A stretch of 64,000 nt of DNA from NCBI GenBank assembly GCA_023419605.1, contig JAEZXR010000119.1, positions 124,001 through 188,000 of the forward strand, read 5' to 3'. A program made the translations under genes and the position numbers. The notes below the pieces were generated by a model. That model searched no databases. It was not told the DNA's origin and saw nothing but the letters and a program-made list of their open reading frames with translations. This stretch comes from Bacillota bacterium (GTDB taxonomy: Bacteria; Bacillota; Clostridia; Acetivibrionales; JAEZXR01). Shown here piece after piece: positions 16,495-24,529 of the stretch; position 1 is the first letter of the stretch; every line of letters begins with the position of its first letter.

Positions 16495-16644
16495 ATGGAG
16501 GAGAAAACAACAAAAGTGACCGTGGAAGAGCTGCGGGAATTAATAAAGACCGCCCCGGAGTTTGAACCTTTTCGTAAGAAAATAGCTGAAATGATGATCG
16601 TTGTGGCTAAAAGGCGAATGGAGCGTGAGAAACAGAGGGCGTAG
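16495..16644 (+). CDS. 49-residue helical protein near the right end of the element
   Basis: A short gene with a perfect AAGGAGGT site six bases before the ATG and a terminator behind it. The product, MEEKTTKVTVEELRELIKTA onward, is highly charged and predicted helical, ending in a basic segment (VAKRRMEREKQRA). I do not recognise a family. Its strong translation signals, small size and place 200 bases from the right att core make it a candidate accessory factor for the recombinase (a recombination directionality factor); this is inference. Confidence 0.6.
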   Translation: MEEKTTKVTVEELRELIKTAPEFEPFRKKIAEMMIVVAKRRMEREKQRA

Positions 16645-16660
16645 TATTGGTAAAGACTTA

Positions 16661-16690
16661 AAGAGAGGATTTTTGCTCTCTTGCTTTTTA
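16661..16690 (+). terminator. Terminator of the 49-residue gene
   Basis: AAGAGAG pairs with CTCTCTT across an eight-base loop, followed by GCTTTTTAT. Confidence 0.7.
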
Positions 16691-16850
16691 TAGGAAAGGC
16701 GGACAAGTGATGCTGGATGGCCTTATTTGCCATCCGGAAACCAACGGTCATTCTTCACAAACAAGTATTGCTGCGGATCTGGCAAAGATAACGTTACCCG
16801 AAGCCTCCAGTTTTAAGGATGGAGAATTTCTGTACCTTTTCCACTGTTGA

Positions 16851-16862
16851 GTGTACCTAACA
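16851..16862 (+). repeat. Right attachment core of the recombinase element
   Basis: GTGTACCTAACA, identical to 12242-12253. The element end just before it (16830-16846, CTGTACCTTTTCCACTG) is the other arm of the reconstructed attP inverted repeat. Confidence 0.88.
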
Positions 16863-17008
16863 AAGAGTGCATAGCATCTACCGAAGAAAATCCCTGTGAA
16901 TTGTTCGACGCAATCGAATTCCCTGTTGACGAGTTCTTCCCGCCGCAAAAATTTGATTTCCCTGGGGCTACGGAAACAGAGAAGAGATTCAGAGATGAAT
17001 CGGAATAA
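16853..17008 (+). CDS. 3' part of the gene split by the recombinase element
   Basis: Read in the frame set by the joined core, GTA CCT AAC AAA continues as VPNKECIASTEENPCELFDA and then 'IEFPVDEFFPPQKFDFPG' to a TAA at 17006-17008. That adds 48 codons after Asn258 and yields a protein of 306 residues. The piece has no start codon or ribosome binding site of its own. Two cysteines (NKEC, NPCE) complete a Cys-rich end that begins before the break with DFC. Two hairpins follow, the second with a T-run, as expected at a real gene end. Confidence 0.85.
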   Translation, partial: VPNKECIASTEENPCELFDAIEFPVDEFFPPQKFDFPGATETEKRFRDESE

Positions 17009-17032
17009 GGCAACTAAACAGCGGAAGTACAT

Positions 17033-17098
17033 AGAAGGATGGCGGAAGCCATCCTTCTACCGTGCTGTCGGCTAATATCCCGGCCGGCAGCTTTTTTT
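17033..17098 (+). terminator. Double hairpin ending the split gene
   Basis: AGAAGGATGGC, GGAA loop and its perfect complement (17033-17058) is followed by GCTGTCGGC/GCCGGCAGC (17064-17091, one G-U) and seven T. Confidence 0.85.
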
Positions 17099-17157
17099 AA
17101 TATATAAAAGCTACAATGTACGAAGCGCGCTGGATTATAGGCAAGGCGGGAAAATAT

Positions 17158-17183
17158 AAAGGGATGGTTCTCACCATCCCTTT
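17158..17183 (-). terminator. Terminator of the holin-like gene
   Basis: AAAGGGATGGT pairs with ACCATCCCTTT over a four-base loop; read leftward it sits directly after the stop codon. Confidence 0.8.
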
Positions 17184-17189
17184 ATGCTT

Positions 17190-17558
17190 TTATATGCCTC
17201 TTCCCGGTATTAATGCATCAACAATTCCATATACCAAAGCTGCTATCACGGATGCAAAAAGTGTTACGTTATATCCAGGTACAATGAATTTTGTAGCATA
17301 GATAATAACAGCAGCTACGATAAAGCCTGTAATTCCTCGACCAAAAGGGGAAGCATCCAGTTTAAAGAGCCTGAATACTACATAGTCCAGAACGGCGATG
17401 ACTGCTGCTGCCACCAGGAGAGGAAACAAACCTGAGATTGTGAAACCGGGAGTAAAGAAAGCGGTGATAGCAAGGACGATCGCTCCTACTACAAATCTTG
17501 ATATAAAACTAAGGATTCCAGATCCCTGGCGCCTTGCATTACCATACGTATTAGCCAT
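17190..17558 (-). CDS. Phage-holin-IV-type membrane protein
   Basis: A 122-residue protein with four hydrophobic helices (about 20-38, 42-62, 75-95 and 98-115) and short polar ends. The pattern 'VVGAIVLAITAFFTPGFTISG' and 'LLVAAAVIAVLDYVVFRLF' is that of the superfamily IV holin-like proteins (YvlD-type), common as chromosomal genes in spore formers and not proof of a prophage. AAAGGTG lies seven bases before the ATG. It is convergent with the split gene and divergent from pyrG. Function is unknown. Confidence 0.75.
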   Translation of the reverse strand: MANTYGNARRQGSGILSFISRFVVGAIVLAITAFFTPGFTISGLFPLLVAAAVIAVLDYVVFRLFKLDASPFGRGITGFIVAAVIIYATKFIVPGYNVTLFASVIAALVYGIVDALIPGRGI

Positions 17559-17853
17559 AATATCACACCTTTAAATTAAATTTTTATTTCTTTATATCCT
17601 ACTATCTCTATTATTCATTGATATGTGTCCATTTATGCAGATTTTATAGTGCAAAAATTTACAGTAGTAAAATTGTAGAAATTTTATACTCGAAATTATT
17701 CAAAAGTTCTTTATAAAAGGATAATTAAGGGAAATAACTCATTTTTATGAGCCGGAAGAGTATGATTATAGTGAATAATATTTTGATTTATATTGGAAAT
17801 ACTTTTATTATCATAGAAAAGCTTTTATTCCTGATGGATTGATAAAATTGTTA
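17559..17853. other. Divergent spacer between the holin-like gene and pyrG
   Basis: Very AT-rich with no supportable gene. The pyrG promoter follows at 17854; no promoter for the leftward gene was pinned down. Confidence 0.4.
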
Positions 17854-17882
17854 TTGACATAAAATAAGCTCAAAGATAAAAT
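17854..17882 (+). promoter_or_regulatory. Sigma-A promoter of pyrG
   Basis: TTGACA (17854-17859), a 17-base spacer and TAAAAT (17877-17882). Transcription would start near 17889 and give a leader of about 115 bases. Confidence 0.75.
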
Positions 17883-17962
17883 ATATAGGAGTGTGCTTGG
17901 ACGTTAATAAATTAAATAACTTTACTATATACAAATCAGCCGTTTTAAGAGTGTTGCACATC

Positions 17963-17984
17963 AAAAATGGCTGAAGCCATTTTT
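17963..17984 (+). promoter_or_regulatory. Leader hairpin of pyrG, possible attenuator
   Basis: AAAAATGGC, TGAA loop, GCCATTTTT: a perfect nine-base stem ending in a T-run inside the leader, followed at once by the AGGGAGGA ribosome binding site. It could stop transcription or mask translation. The CU-rich segment used in the Bacillus CTP-sensing pyrG attenuator is not seen. Confidence 0.5.
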
Positions 17985-18002
17985 AGGGAGGATTTATCTA
18001 TC

Positions 18003-19613
18003 ATGTCTGCGAAATACATATTTGTAACTGGCGGTGTTGTTTCAGGGTTGGGAAAGGGAATTACCGCTGCATCTCTGGGAAGACTTTTAAAAGCAAGAGG
18101 ACTTCATGTAACCATTCAAAAGTTTGATCCATATTTAAATGTAGACCCCGGGACCATGAGCCCCTATCAGCACGGAGAAGTGTTTGTAACGGATGATGGT
18201 GCGGAAACGGACCTTGATCTTGGGCACTACGAAAGATTTATCGACGAAAATCTCAGCAAAAACAGCAATATAACAACAGGAAAAGTCTATTGGTCTATTA
18301 TCAGCAAGGAAAGAAAGGGCGATTTCCTGGGTGGAACCGTTCAGGTTATTCCTCACATCACCAACGAAATTAAGGATCGAATCTACAGGGTAGGAAAATC
18401 GGATCATACGGATGTTGTTATCACCGAAATCGGAGGTACGGTAGGCGATATAGAAAGCTTGCCTTTTCTTGAAGCCATACGACAGGTGGCTACCGATGTA
18501 GGAAGAGAAAATGTAATGTACATTCATGTTACTCTTGTCCCTTATCTTGGAAAATCAGGTGAACTGAAAACAAAGCCAACGCAGCATAGTGTAAAGGAGC
18601 TCAGGAGCATCGGTATACAGCCGGATGTTATCGTATGTCGTACTGAGAAGCACCTTTCCAAGGATCTAAAGGATAAAATCGGTTTGTTTTGTAATATTCC
18701 CGGCGAGTCGGTGGTACAGAACCTGGACGCGGAAGTGCTCTATGAAGTGCCGCTGATGCTGGAAAAGGAAGGCCTGGCGGAAATCGTTTGCAAAAGAATG
18801 GGCCTCGGGTGCTCGCAGCCTGATTTAGCGGAATGGACACAGATGGTGGAGATACAGAAAAATCTGAAGGAGAATGTTACCATTGCGCTGGTTGGAAAAT
18901 ATGTAGAACTGCATGATGCGTATCTGAGTGTAGTTGAATCCCTAAAGCATGGCGGTATTGCCAATAATGCCGAAGTTACCATAAAATGGGTGAACTCCGA
19001 ACATTTGAACAGTGAAAATATAAAGAACTATCTTTTGAAGGCCGATGGAATTCTGGTGCCGGGAGGCTTCGGTGACAGAGGAATTGAAGGAAAGATTCTT
19101 GCAGCCCAGTATGCCCGTGAAAATAAAATTCCGTATTTCGGTATATGCCTGGGAATGCAGATGGCTGTTATTGAGTTTGCTAGAAATGTAGCAGGCCTTG
19201 CCGACGCCAACAGCTCCGAATTCAGTGCCGAATCAAAGCATCCTGTAATTGACCTGATGCCTGAACAACGGGATATCGATGATAAGGGCGGAACCATGAG
19301 ACTGGGCTTGTACCCCTGTAAATTAAAGGAAGGTTCCAAGGCTTATGATCTTTATAATGAAGGGCTCATATATGAAAGGCATCGCCACCGCTATGAGTTC
19401 AATAATGAATTCAGAGAGCTTTTGACCAGCAAAGGAATGATTCTGTCAGGCTTATCACCCAGTGGAAGATTGGTAGAAATTGTTGAATTGAACGATCATC
19501 CATGGTATGTAGGCGTTCAATTCCATCCGGAGTTTAAATCCAGGCCCAACAGACCGCATCCGTTATTCAGGGAGTTTATAAGGGCTTCGCTGGAAAAGCA
19601 GAGAAATAAATAA
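18003..19613 (+). CDS. pyrG: CTP synthase
   Basis: A 536-residue enzyme making CTP from UTP, glutamine and ATP. The N-terminal synthase domain starts with 'KYIFVTGGVVSGLGKG' (P-loop) and contains 'DPYLNVDPGTMSPYQHGEVFV'. The C-terminal class I glutamine amidotransferase domain (about 290-536) has the oxyanion and nucleophile segment 'YFGICLGMQMAVIEFARN' and the His-Glu pair in 'GVQFHPEF'. The ATG at 18003 follows AGGGAGGA; an open extension upstream to 17967 would translate the leader hairpin and is rejected. It stands alone, flanked by its own promoter and a strong palindromic terminator. Confidence 0.97.
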   Translation: MSAKYIFVTGGVVSGLGKGITAASLGRLLKARGLHVTIQKFDPYLNVDPGTMSPYQHGEVFVTDDGAETDLDLGHYERFIDENLSKNSNITTGKVYWSIISKERKGDFLGGTVQVIPHITNEIKDRIYRVGKSDHTDVVITEIGGTVGDIESLPFLEAIRQVATDVGRENVMYIHVTLVPYLGKSGELKTKPTQHSVKELRSIGIQPDVIVCRTEKHLSKDLKDKIGLFCNIPGESVVQNLDAEVLYEVPLMLEKEGLAEIVCKRMGLGCSQPDLAEWTQMVEIQKNLKENVTIALVGKYVELHDAYLSVVESLKHGGIANNAEVTIKWVNSEHLNSENIKNYLLKADGILVPGGFGDRGIEGKILAAQYARENKIPYFGICLGMQMAVIEFARNVAGLADANSSEFSAESKHPVIDLMPEQRDIDDKGGTMRLGLYPCKLKEGSKAYDLYNEGLIYERHRHRYEFNNEFRELLTSKGMILSGLSPSGRLVEIVELNDHPWYVGVQFHPEFKSRPNRPHPLFREFIRASLEKQRNK

Positions 19614-19622
19614 AGTGTGTTG

Positions 19623-19684
19623 AAATAATTGGCATAAAAAAAGAAGTATAACACGTTATACTTCTTTTTTTATGCCAATTATTT
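19623..19684. terminator. 30-bp perfect palindromic terminator
   Basis: Arms 19623-19652 and 19655-19684 are perfectly complementary across a two-base loop, with seven A and seven T inside. It can work in both directions and ends pyrG. Confidence 0.85.
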
Positions 19685-19876
19685 TATGTATAGTATAAAT
19701 TCTCTTAAAACTGACAATACTTATAACAACTGACAAAAGATTAGTAAAATATGATGACAATAGAATTACGCTAAGTTATAACCAAATACGCTGTGTTTGT
19801 TACATATCTGTAAAGAAAAGGTTTGGCCGCGACAACATTTGTACATAATTTTGTAAACTGCTTGAGGGGGATTATC

Positions 19877-20590
19877 ATGAGTAAAGTATTACTGTTAATC
19901 AAAGGAATTGGAACACCAAGGAACAACGCCATTTTGCGGACAGGTCTGATTGTGATTCTGGCCTTGCTGGCAATGACGGTGGTTGTGTTTGCTTCCTATT
20001 CCGATAATGTGAATAAGAGCCTGGCGGATAATCTGATCCGGCTTCATGTGGTTGCAAACAGTGATTCTCCGGAGGACCAGGCACTCAAAAGGGATGTACG
20101 GGATGTTATTATCGAATACATGAAGGACCAATTAAAGGACTCCAGGGATATAGCGGAAACCAAGTATATTATTGAGAAAGACATGCCCAAACTGGAGGAA
20201 CTGGCCCGCAATGAAATAGCACGGCAGGGGAAAAGCTACAGTGTAAAAGCTTCGCTGGGGAGTTACGCATTTCCGACAAAACTCTATGGAGATATTACTC
20301 TTCCGGCAGGAAAGTATGAAGCGCTGAAGATAATCATCGGAAATGGTGAAGGCGCGAACTGGTGGTGTGTTCTGTTTCCTCCTCTCTGCTTTGTGGATGC
20401 AACCCATGGTACGGTACCCGATTCAGTGAAAAGCGATCTGAAAAACGTTCTTTCCCAGGAGGAATACCAGTTGATTACTACAGCGGATAAAGAGGAAGAT
20501 ATACCTATCAAGGTAAAGTTTAAGGTGGTAGAGTTCTTCCAGGATTCCAAGATCAAGTTTTCAGGAATGATAAGTAGGATATTTAATTAG
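19877..20590 (+). CDS. spoIIR: Stage II sporulation protein R
   Basis: A 237-residue exported protein of the SpoIIR family. It is made in the forespore and crosses to the intermembrane space, where it triggers SpoIIGA to cleave pro-sigma-E in the mother cell. One N-terminal membrane segment (VILALLAMTVVVFASY, about 24-39) is followed by the family core 'LIRLHVVANSDSPEDQALKRDVRD', and later 'GEGANWWCVLFPPLCFVD'. The ATG at 19877 has GAGGGGG upstream. It shows that the organism forms endospores. A G-U-rich terminator overlaps the stop codon. Confidence 0.95.
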   Translation: MSKVLLLIKGIGTPRNNAILRTGLIVILALLAMTVVVFASYSDNVNKSLADNLIRLHVVANSDSPEDQALKRDVRDVIIEYMKDQLKDSRDIAETKYIIEKDMPKLEELARNEIARQGKSYSVKASLGSYAFPTKLYGDITLPAGKYEALKIIIGNGEGANWWCVLFPPLCFVDATHGTVPDSVKSDLKNVLSQEEYQLITTADKEEDIPIKVKFKVVEFFQDSKIKFSGMISRIFN

Positions 20591-20617
20591 CGGGCTCCCC
20601 AGGGGCTTGCTTTTTTA
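20589..20617 (+). terminator. Terminator of spoIIR
   Basis: A ten-pair stem with three G-U pairs (AGCGGGCTCC with GGGGCTTGCT), three-base loop and six or more T. Confidence 0.75.
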
Positions 20618-20676
20618 TTGGATAATATTGCATATCTCCTTTTATCTGCTATACTCATACTATATATTAAGGTGCA

Positions 20677-20863
20677 GTGAAAATATTACTTCCGCTTTTG
20701 TGCGGGCCCTTCTCGGACAGCGAACTTTATTCATTATTATCTGCGTAGCATCCAAATGACTGGTAGTTGGGTCAGTTGGATGCGGAGTAAATTTATATAA
20801 AGTTCGATGTTCATGGCATCCATGCAGGGTGTAGCACAATGATAGCGGAAGTTATATTTTCAC
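20677..20863 (+). ncRNA. Dispersed hairpin element, copy 2 (long form)
   Basis: Outer arms 20677-20696 and 20844-20863 pair at 19 of 20 positions. Inside are CGAACTTTAT/ATAAAGTTCG (20721-20730/20797-20806) and GCATCCAA/TTGGATGC (20748-20755/20776-20783). The segment CTTCTCGGACnnCGnACTTTAT is shared with the copy at 33.3 kb, while the closing stems differ. It lies 66 bases before the MgtC-like gene, so it could be its leader RNA or a mobile repeat. Confidence 0.5.
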
Positions 20864-20929
20864 AAATCCTAAATGAAGCAAGGGATGAAGTAGACTTTGC
20901 ACATAATCCATACTATATAGGAGCTATAT

Positions 20930-21622
20930 ATGAGTATAACCAATTTATTTACAATGGCAGATCTTCAGTTTTTTTTCAGCATGACGATGCGTCTGGTTGC
21001 AGCCTGTATCCTTGGAGGAATCGTGGGATATGAGCGGGAGAATCTGCATAGACCTGCGGGTTTTCGCACGCATATACTAGTATGTGTAGGATCTGCGTTA
21101 GTGATGGTAACCTCTGAGTATATATTTAAAAGCTTCAGAGGTCAGGCCAATACAGACCCTGCGCGACTGGGGGCACAGGTCATCAGCGGAATCGGATTTC
21201 TAGGGGCCGGAACGATTATACGGGAGGGCTTTAGTGTAAAGGGACTGACGACGGCAGCCAGTCTTTGGGCTGTATCCTGTGTGGGAATTGCAGTCGGTAT
21301 CGGCTTCTACCCGGGAGCAATAATGGCAACCCTGCTGATTTTCTTAACCTTGGTGGGATTAAAGAAAGTAGAAGGGTTGTTCGGCCACAAAAGTAATTTG
21401 CAGATGCTTTATGTTGAGACCATCAACCTTCCGGGCCAGATCGGGCTCATCGGAACCGTTATGGGCCATTATGACGCTACCATCAAGAATATGGAGTTTA
21501 CGAAGAGTGAAGAAGATACTCATATTCTATTGAAGATTCTTATCAAGCTTCCGGAAGGAATCGAGGCAAATCTTATCATAGAGGAATTAAAGAAAGTGGA
21601 AGGAATTAGCAAGGTGTATTAA
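20930..21622 (+). CDS. MgtC/SapB family membrane protein
   Basis: A 230-residue protein with the MgtC membrane domain (about 15-140): 'LVAACILGGIVGYERENLHRPAGFRTHILVCVGSALVM' with the conserved Glu-Arg and Arg-Thr-His, then 'RLGAQVISGIGFLGAGTIIREGFSVKGLTTAASLWAVSC'. The C-terminal ~80 residues form an ACT-like cytoplasmic domain. Family members are linked to Mg limitation and virulence in pathogens, but the biochemical role is not fixed. ATG 20930 has AGGAG upstream. A structured element lies just before the gene and a terminator after it. Confidence 0.92.
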   Translation: MSITNLFTMADLQFFFSMTMRLVAACILGGIVGYERENLHRPAGFRTHILVCVGSALVMVTSEYIFKSFRGQANTDPARLGAQVISGIGFLGAGTIIREGFSVKGLTTAASLWAVSCVGIAVGIGFYPGAIMATLLIFLTLVGLKKVEGLFGHKSNLQMLYVETINLPGQIGLIGTVMGHYDATIKNMEFTKSEEDTHILLKILIKLPEGIEANLIIEELKKVEGISKVY

Positions 21623-21662
21623 AGTAGATTTGTACAAGAAACAATTCTACACCATAGAAGAT

Positions 21663-21716
21663 TGAATAAAAGGAGCAGGATGATGCAAATGTGTCATCCT
21701 GCTCCTTTTTTATTCA
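21663..21716. terminator. Terminator of the MgtC-like gene
   Basis: AAAAGGAGCAGGATGA pairs perfectly with TCATCCTGCTCCTTTT and is followed by more T. Confidence 0.85.
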
Positions 21717-21806
21717 GTATTGGCGAAAAACTTGTACTAATAAAATTTCTCCCGAATAAAATGTTTTGGAGAAGTCTTTACGAAATAGGATAAGGAGTGA
21801 GACACT

Positions 21807-24524
21807 TTGAGCGTTCTGGAATCCATGATAAGGAACCAAAATGATGAAAGCAGGCTGCATTCGGGACTCAGCAGCAAAGAAGCAAGGCATAAGCTGGAGA
21901 AGCATGGGCCCAATAGCCTTACAGCAAAGAAAAAGGTATCTGCGCTTAAAATTTTATTTGATCAGTTTACCGACTTCATGGTACTGGTCCTTCTGGCGTC
22001 TACGGCGATTTCGATGTTTATGGGAGAAATTACGGAAGCCATAACCATTATTGCCATTGTAGTCATCAATGCCATACTGGGATTTGTACAGGAATATAGA
22101 ACGGAGCAAACCATGGAGGCCCTCAAAGGGCTTGCCGCACCGACCGCCAGGGTGATTCGGGACGGAAGGCCGGACACGATTCCCGCAGATCAGATTGTAC
22201 CCGGCGATCTGGTGGTTTTGGAGGCAGGAGATCGCGTGCCGGCAGACGGACTGCTTATCGAAGTAAACAGCTTGTTTGTGGACGAGGCACTGTTGACAGG
22301 AGAGTCTCTCCCCGTAGAAAAGTCCTTGCAGGGGAGCAAAAAATCCGGTGAAACTGCCGCAAAAAAGAACATCGTTTATATGGGAACTATTGTAACCAAT
22401 GGCAGAGCGAAGGCGGTTGTATGTTCGACGGGGATGAACACCGAGATGGGCAAAATTGCTGATATGATCCAGAACATCGAAGACGAGGAAACACCGCTGC
22501 AAAAAAAACTGGACCATCTCGGCAAGTTTATCGTTTACGGTTGCTTAATCATCTGCGCCATTGTTTCGTTAACGGGAGTCCTCAGAGGAGAAGAGATTTT
22601 TACCATGCTGCTGTCAGGAATCAGTCTTGCTGTGGCAGCCGTCCCGGAGGGACTCCCTGCGATTGTAACTATTGCTCTGGCGCTGGGTGTGCAGCGGATG
22701 CTCAAAAGGAATGCCCTTATAAGAAAACTTCCGGCAGTGGAAACTTTGGGCTGTGCCAGTGTAATCTGTTCGGATAAGACCGGCACGCTGACGGAGAATA
22801 AAATGACCATACGCAAAATATACGCCGGAGATTGTATGGTGGAGGTAAAGGGAAACGGATATAGCCCTGAGGGCTCCTTCACGATGGAGGGGAAGGAGAT
22901 CCACCCTGAAAAGGTTCCTGCTTTACAGTTGGCACTGGAAATCGGAGCTTTATGCAACAATTCAAAGGTGGTAAAATCCCTTGATACGTCAGGGAATGCC
23001 CTGAAGAAAATTAAAGCTGCCTTTGGCAAGCAGGAAAGATGGGAGGTCAATGGAGACCCAACGGAAGCGGCTTTACTGGTAGCGGCTGCAAAAGCAGGAT
23101 TTACGGAAGAGGTATTGGAGAAGCAGTACAGAAGGTTGGATGAAGTGCCTTTTGACTCCGACCGAAAGTGCATGTCGGTTATATGCAAAAATAAGAAGGG
23201 GGAAACCGTGGTCTTAACCAAAGGGGCTCCGGATATTATCATTAACAAATGCAGCAAGGTTTTAACGGCTTCCGGCATCGTGGAACTGACTCCCTTTATG
23301 AAAAAGAATATCTTGAAGGTAAATGACAAAATGGCAGGGGAAGCCTTGCGTGTTCTGGGGGCTGCATACAGGGGGCTGGGATCCTCTTCCTATAATAAGA
23401 GGGAAGTGGAACAGGACCTTGTATTTGTGGGACTCACCGGAATGATTGATCCGCCCAGAAAAGAGGCCATCGATGCGGTTCAAAAGTGTAAACTGGCAGG
23501 CATCAAGACGGTCATGATCACAGGGGACCATAAAATGACGGCAACAGCCATTGCAAAGGAACTTAACATTTATACCCAGGGAGATAAGGTTCTGACCGGG
23601 GAAGAGCTTGAGAGAATGACGGAAACAGAGCTTGAAAGTGTGGCAGAGGATGTATCGGTATATGCCCGGGTGTCTCCAAAGCATAAGCTAATGATCGTAA
23701 AGGTATTGAAAAAGCTGGGGCATATCGTTGCCATGACGGGAGATGGAGTTAACGATGCTCCGGCAGTCAAAGAGGCGGATATCGGTGTTGCTATGGGGGT
23801 TACCGGGACGGATGTAACGAAAGAAGCTTCTTCCATGGTCCTGATGGATGATAATTTTGCTACCATCGTAGCGGCCATAGAAGAAGGAAGAGTTATTTAT
23901 AACAATATCCGCAAATTTATCCGGTACCTGCTCTCCTGTAACCTGGGAGAAGTGCTTACCATGTTTCTAGGGACACTGCTGGGAATGCCCATGCCGCTGC
24001 TGCCCATTCACATCCTGATGGTAAATCTGGTAACGGACGGATTGCCCGCCATGGCATTGGGTTTGGACCCTGCGGATGATGATATTATGATGCGACGACC
24101 GCGAGGCGCAAGAGAGAATATATTCTCCAATGGACTTCTTAATCTGATTTTGTTTAGAGGAACCTTTATCGGGGTGTGCACGCTGGCTGTGTTTACAAGC
24201 GTAATAAATTTCACGGGCAGTCTGGAAACCGCAAGGACAGGAGCCTTGGTAACATTGGTAGCGACACAGCTGCTCCATGTTTTTGAGTGTAAGTCCGAAA
24301 GAAAAAGCATCTTTGAGATCAAGCTGTTTAACAACATTGCATTGGTGCTAGCGGTTCTGTGTTCCTTGGCGATCATACTGGCCGTTGTATACCTGCCGGC
24401 CCTGCAAGTGATTTTTAAAACGGTTCCCCTTGGATTGACGGAATGGGCACTAATCCTGGGATTTTCCGCCATGGGCCCGGTTATCTCCAGTTTTTTCAAA
24501 CCCAATGCAAAATACAGAATATAA
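21807..24524 (+). CDS. Ca2+-type P-type ATPase (P2A, PacL/YloB-like)
   Basis: A 905-residue cation pump. The N-terminal cation-ATPase domain 'GLSSKEARHKLEKHGPNSL' and ten membrane helices are present. Transport helix 4 has 'AVPEGLPAIVTIALALGVQRM', the PEGL signature of calcium pumps. The phosphorylated aspartate is D323 in CSDKTGTLTENKM, the actuator loop is 'LLTGESLPVEK', and the hinge is 'MTGDGVNDAPAVKEADIGVAMG'. It most likely exports Ca2+, perhaps Mn2+. It starts at TTG, with AAGGAGTGAG upstream. Single gene with its own terminator. Confidence 0.93.
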   Translation: MSVLESMIRNQNDESRLHSGLSSKEARHKLEKHGPNSLTAKKKVSALKILFDQFTDFMVLVLLASTAISMFMGEITEAITIIAIVVINAILGFVQEYRTEQTMEALKGLAAPTARVIRDGRPDTIPADQIVPGDLVVLEAGDRVPADGLLIEVNSLFVDEALLTGESLPVEKSLQGSKKSGETAAKKNIVYMGTIVTNGRAKAVVCSTGMNTEMGKIADMIQNIEDEETPLQKKLDHLGKFIVYGCLIICAIVSLTGVLRGEEIFTMLLSGISLAVAAVPEGLPAIVTIALALGVQRMLKRNALIRKLPAVETLGCASVICSDKTGTLTENKMTIRKIYAGDCMVEVKGNGYSPEGSFTMEGKEIHPEKVPALQLALEIGALCNNSKVVKSLDTSGNALKKIKAAFGKQERWEVNGDPTEAALLVAAAKAGFTEEVLEKQYRRLDEVPFDSDRKCMSVICKNKKGETVVLTKGAPDIIINKCSKVLTASGIVELTPFMKKNILKVNDKMAGEALRVLGAAYRGLGSSSYNKREVEQDLVFVGLTGMIDPPRKEAIDAVQKCKLAGIKTVMITGDHKMTATAIAKELNIYTQGDKVLTGEELERMTETELESVAEDVSVYARVSPKHKLMIVKVLKKLGHIVAMTGDGVNDAPAVKEADIGVAMGVTGTDVTKEASSMVLMDDNFATIVAAIEEGRVIYNNIRKFIRYLLSCNLGEVLTMFLGTLLGMPMPLLPIHILMVNLVTDGLPAMALGLDPADDDIMMRRPRGARENIFSNGLLNLILFRGTFIGVCTLAVFTSVINFTGSLETARTGALVTLVATQLLHVFECKSERKSIFEIKLFNNIALVLAVLCSLAIILAVVYLPALQVIFKTVPLGLTEWALILGFSAMGPVISSFFKPNAKYRI

Positions 24525-24529
24525 TGATA

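Larger units (their letters stand above)
12242..16850. mobile_element. Skin-like serine-recombinase intervening element (4,609 bp)
   Basis: The element is bounded by a 12-bp direct repeat that falls inside a coding frame. It encodes a large serine recombinase whose 3' end is 28 bases from the left core, a decayed acetyltransferase, an oxalate decarboxylase and a 49-residue protein near the right core. Removing exactly one core copy plus the interior restores the host frame. The circle junction would be CTGTACCTTTTCCACTG, a 14-bp spacer, then CAGTAAAAAAGGTGCAG: arms complementary at 14 of 17 positions, as expected of a serine-integrase attP. No structural phage genes are present, so it is a cut-down prophage or a dedicated intervening element. 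Confidence 0.88.

Noticed and set aside
16328..16513. 61-codon leftward frame in the intervening element
   Set aside because: No ribosome binding site and it overlaps the well-supported 49-residue gene on the other strand.
17190..17558. Prophage marker because of the holin-like annotation
   Set aside because: This holin-IV-type family is commonly chromosomal in Firmicutes and no phage structural genes lie nearby.
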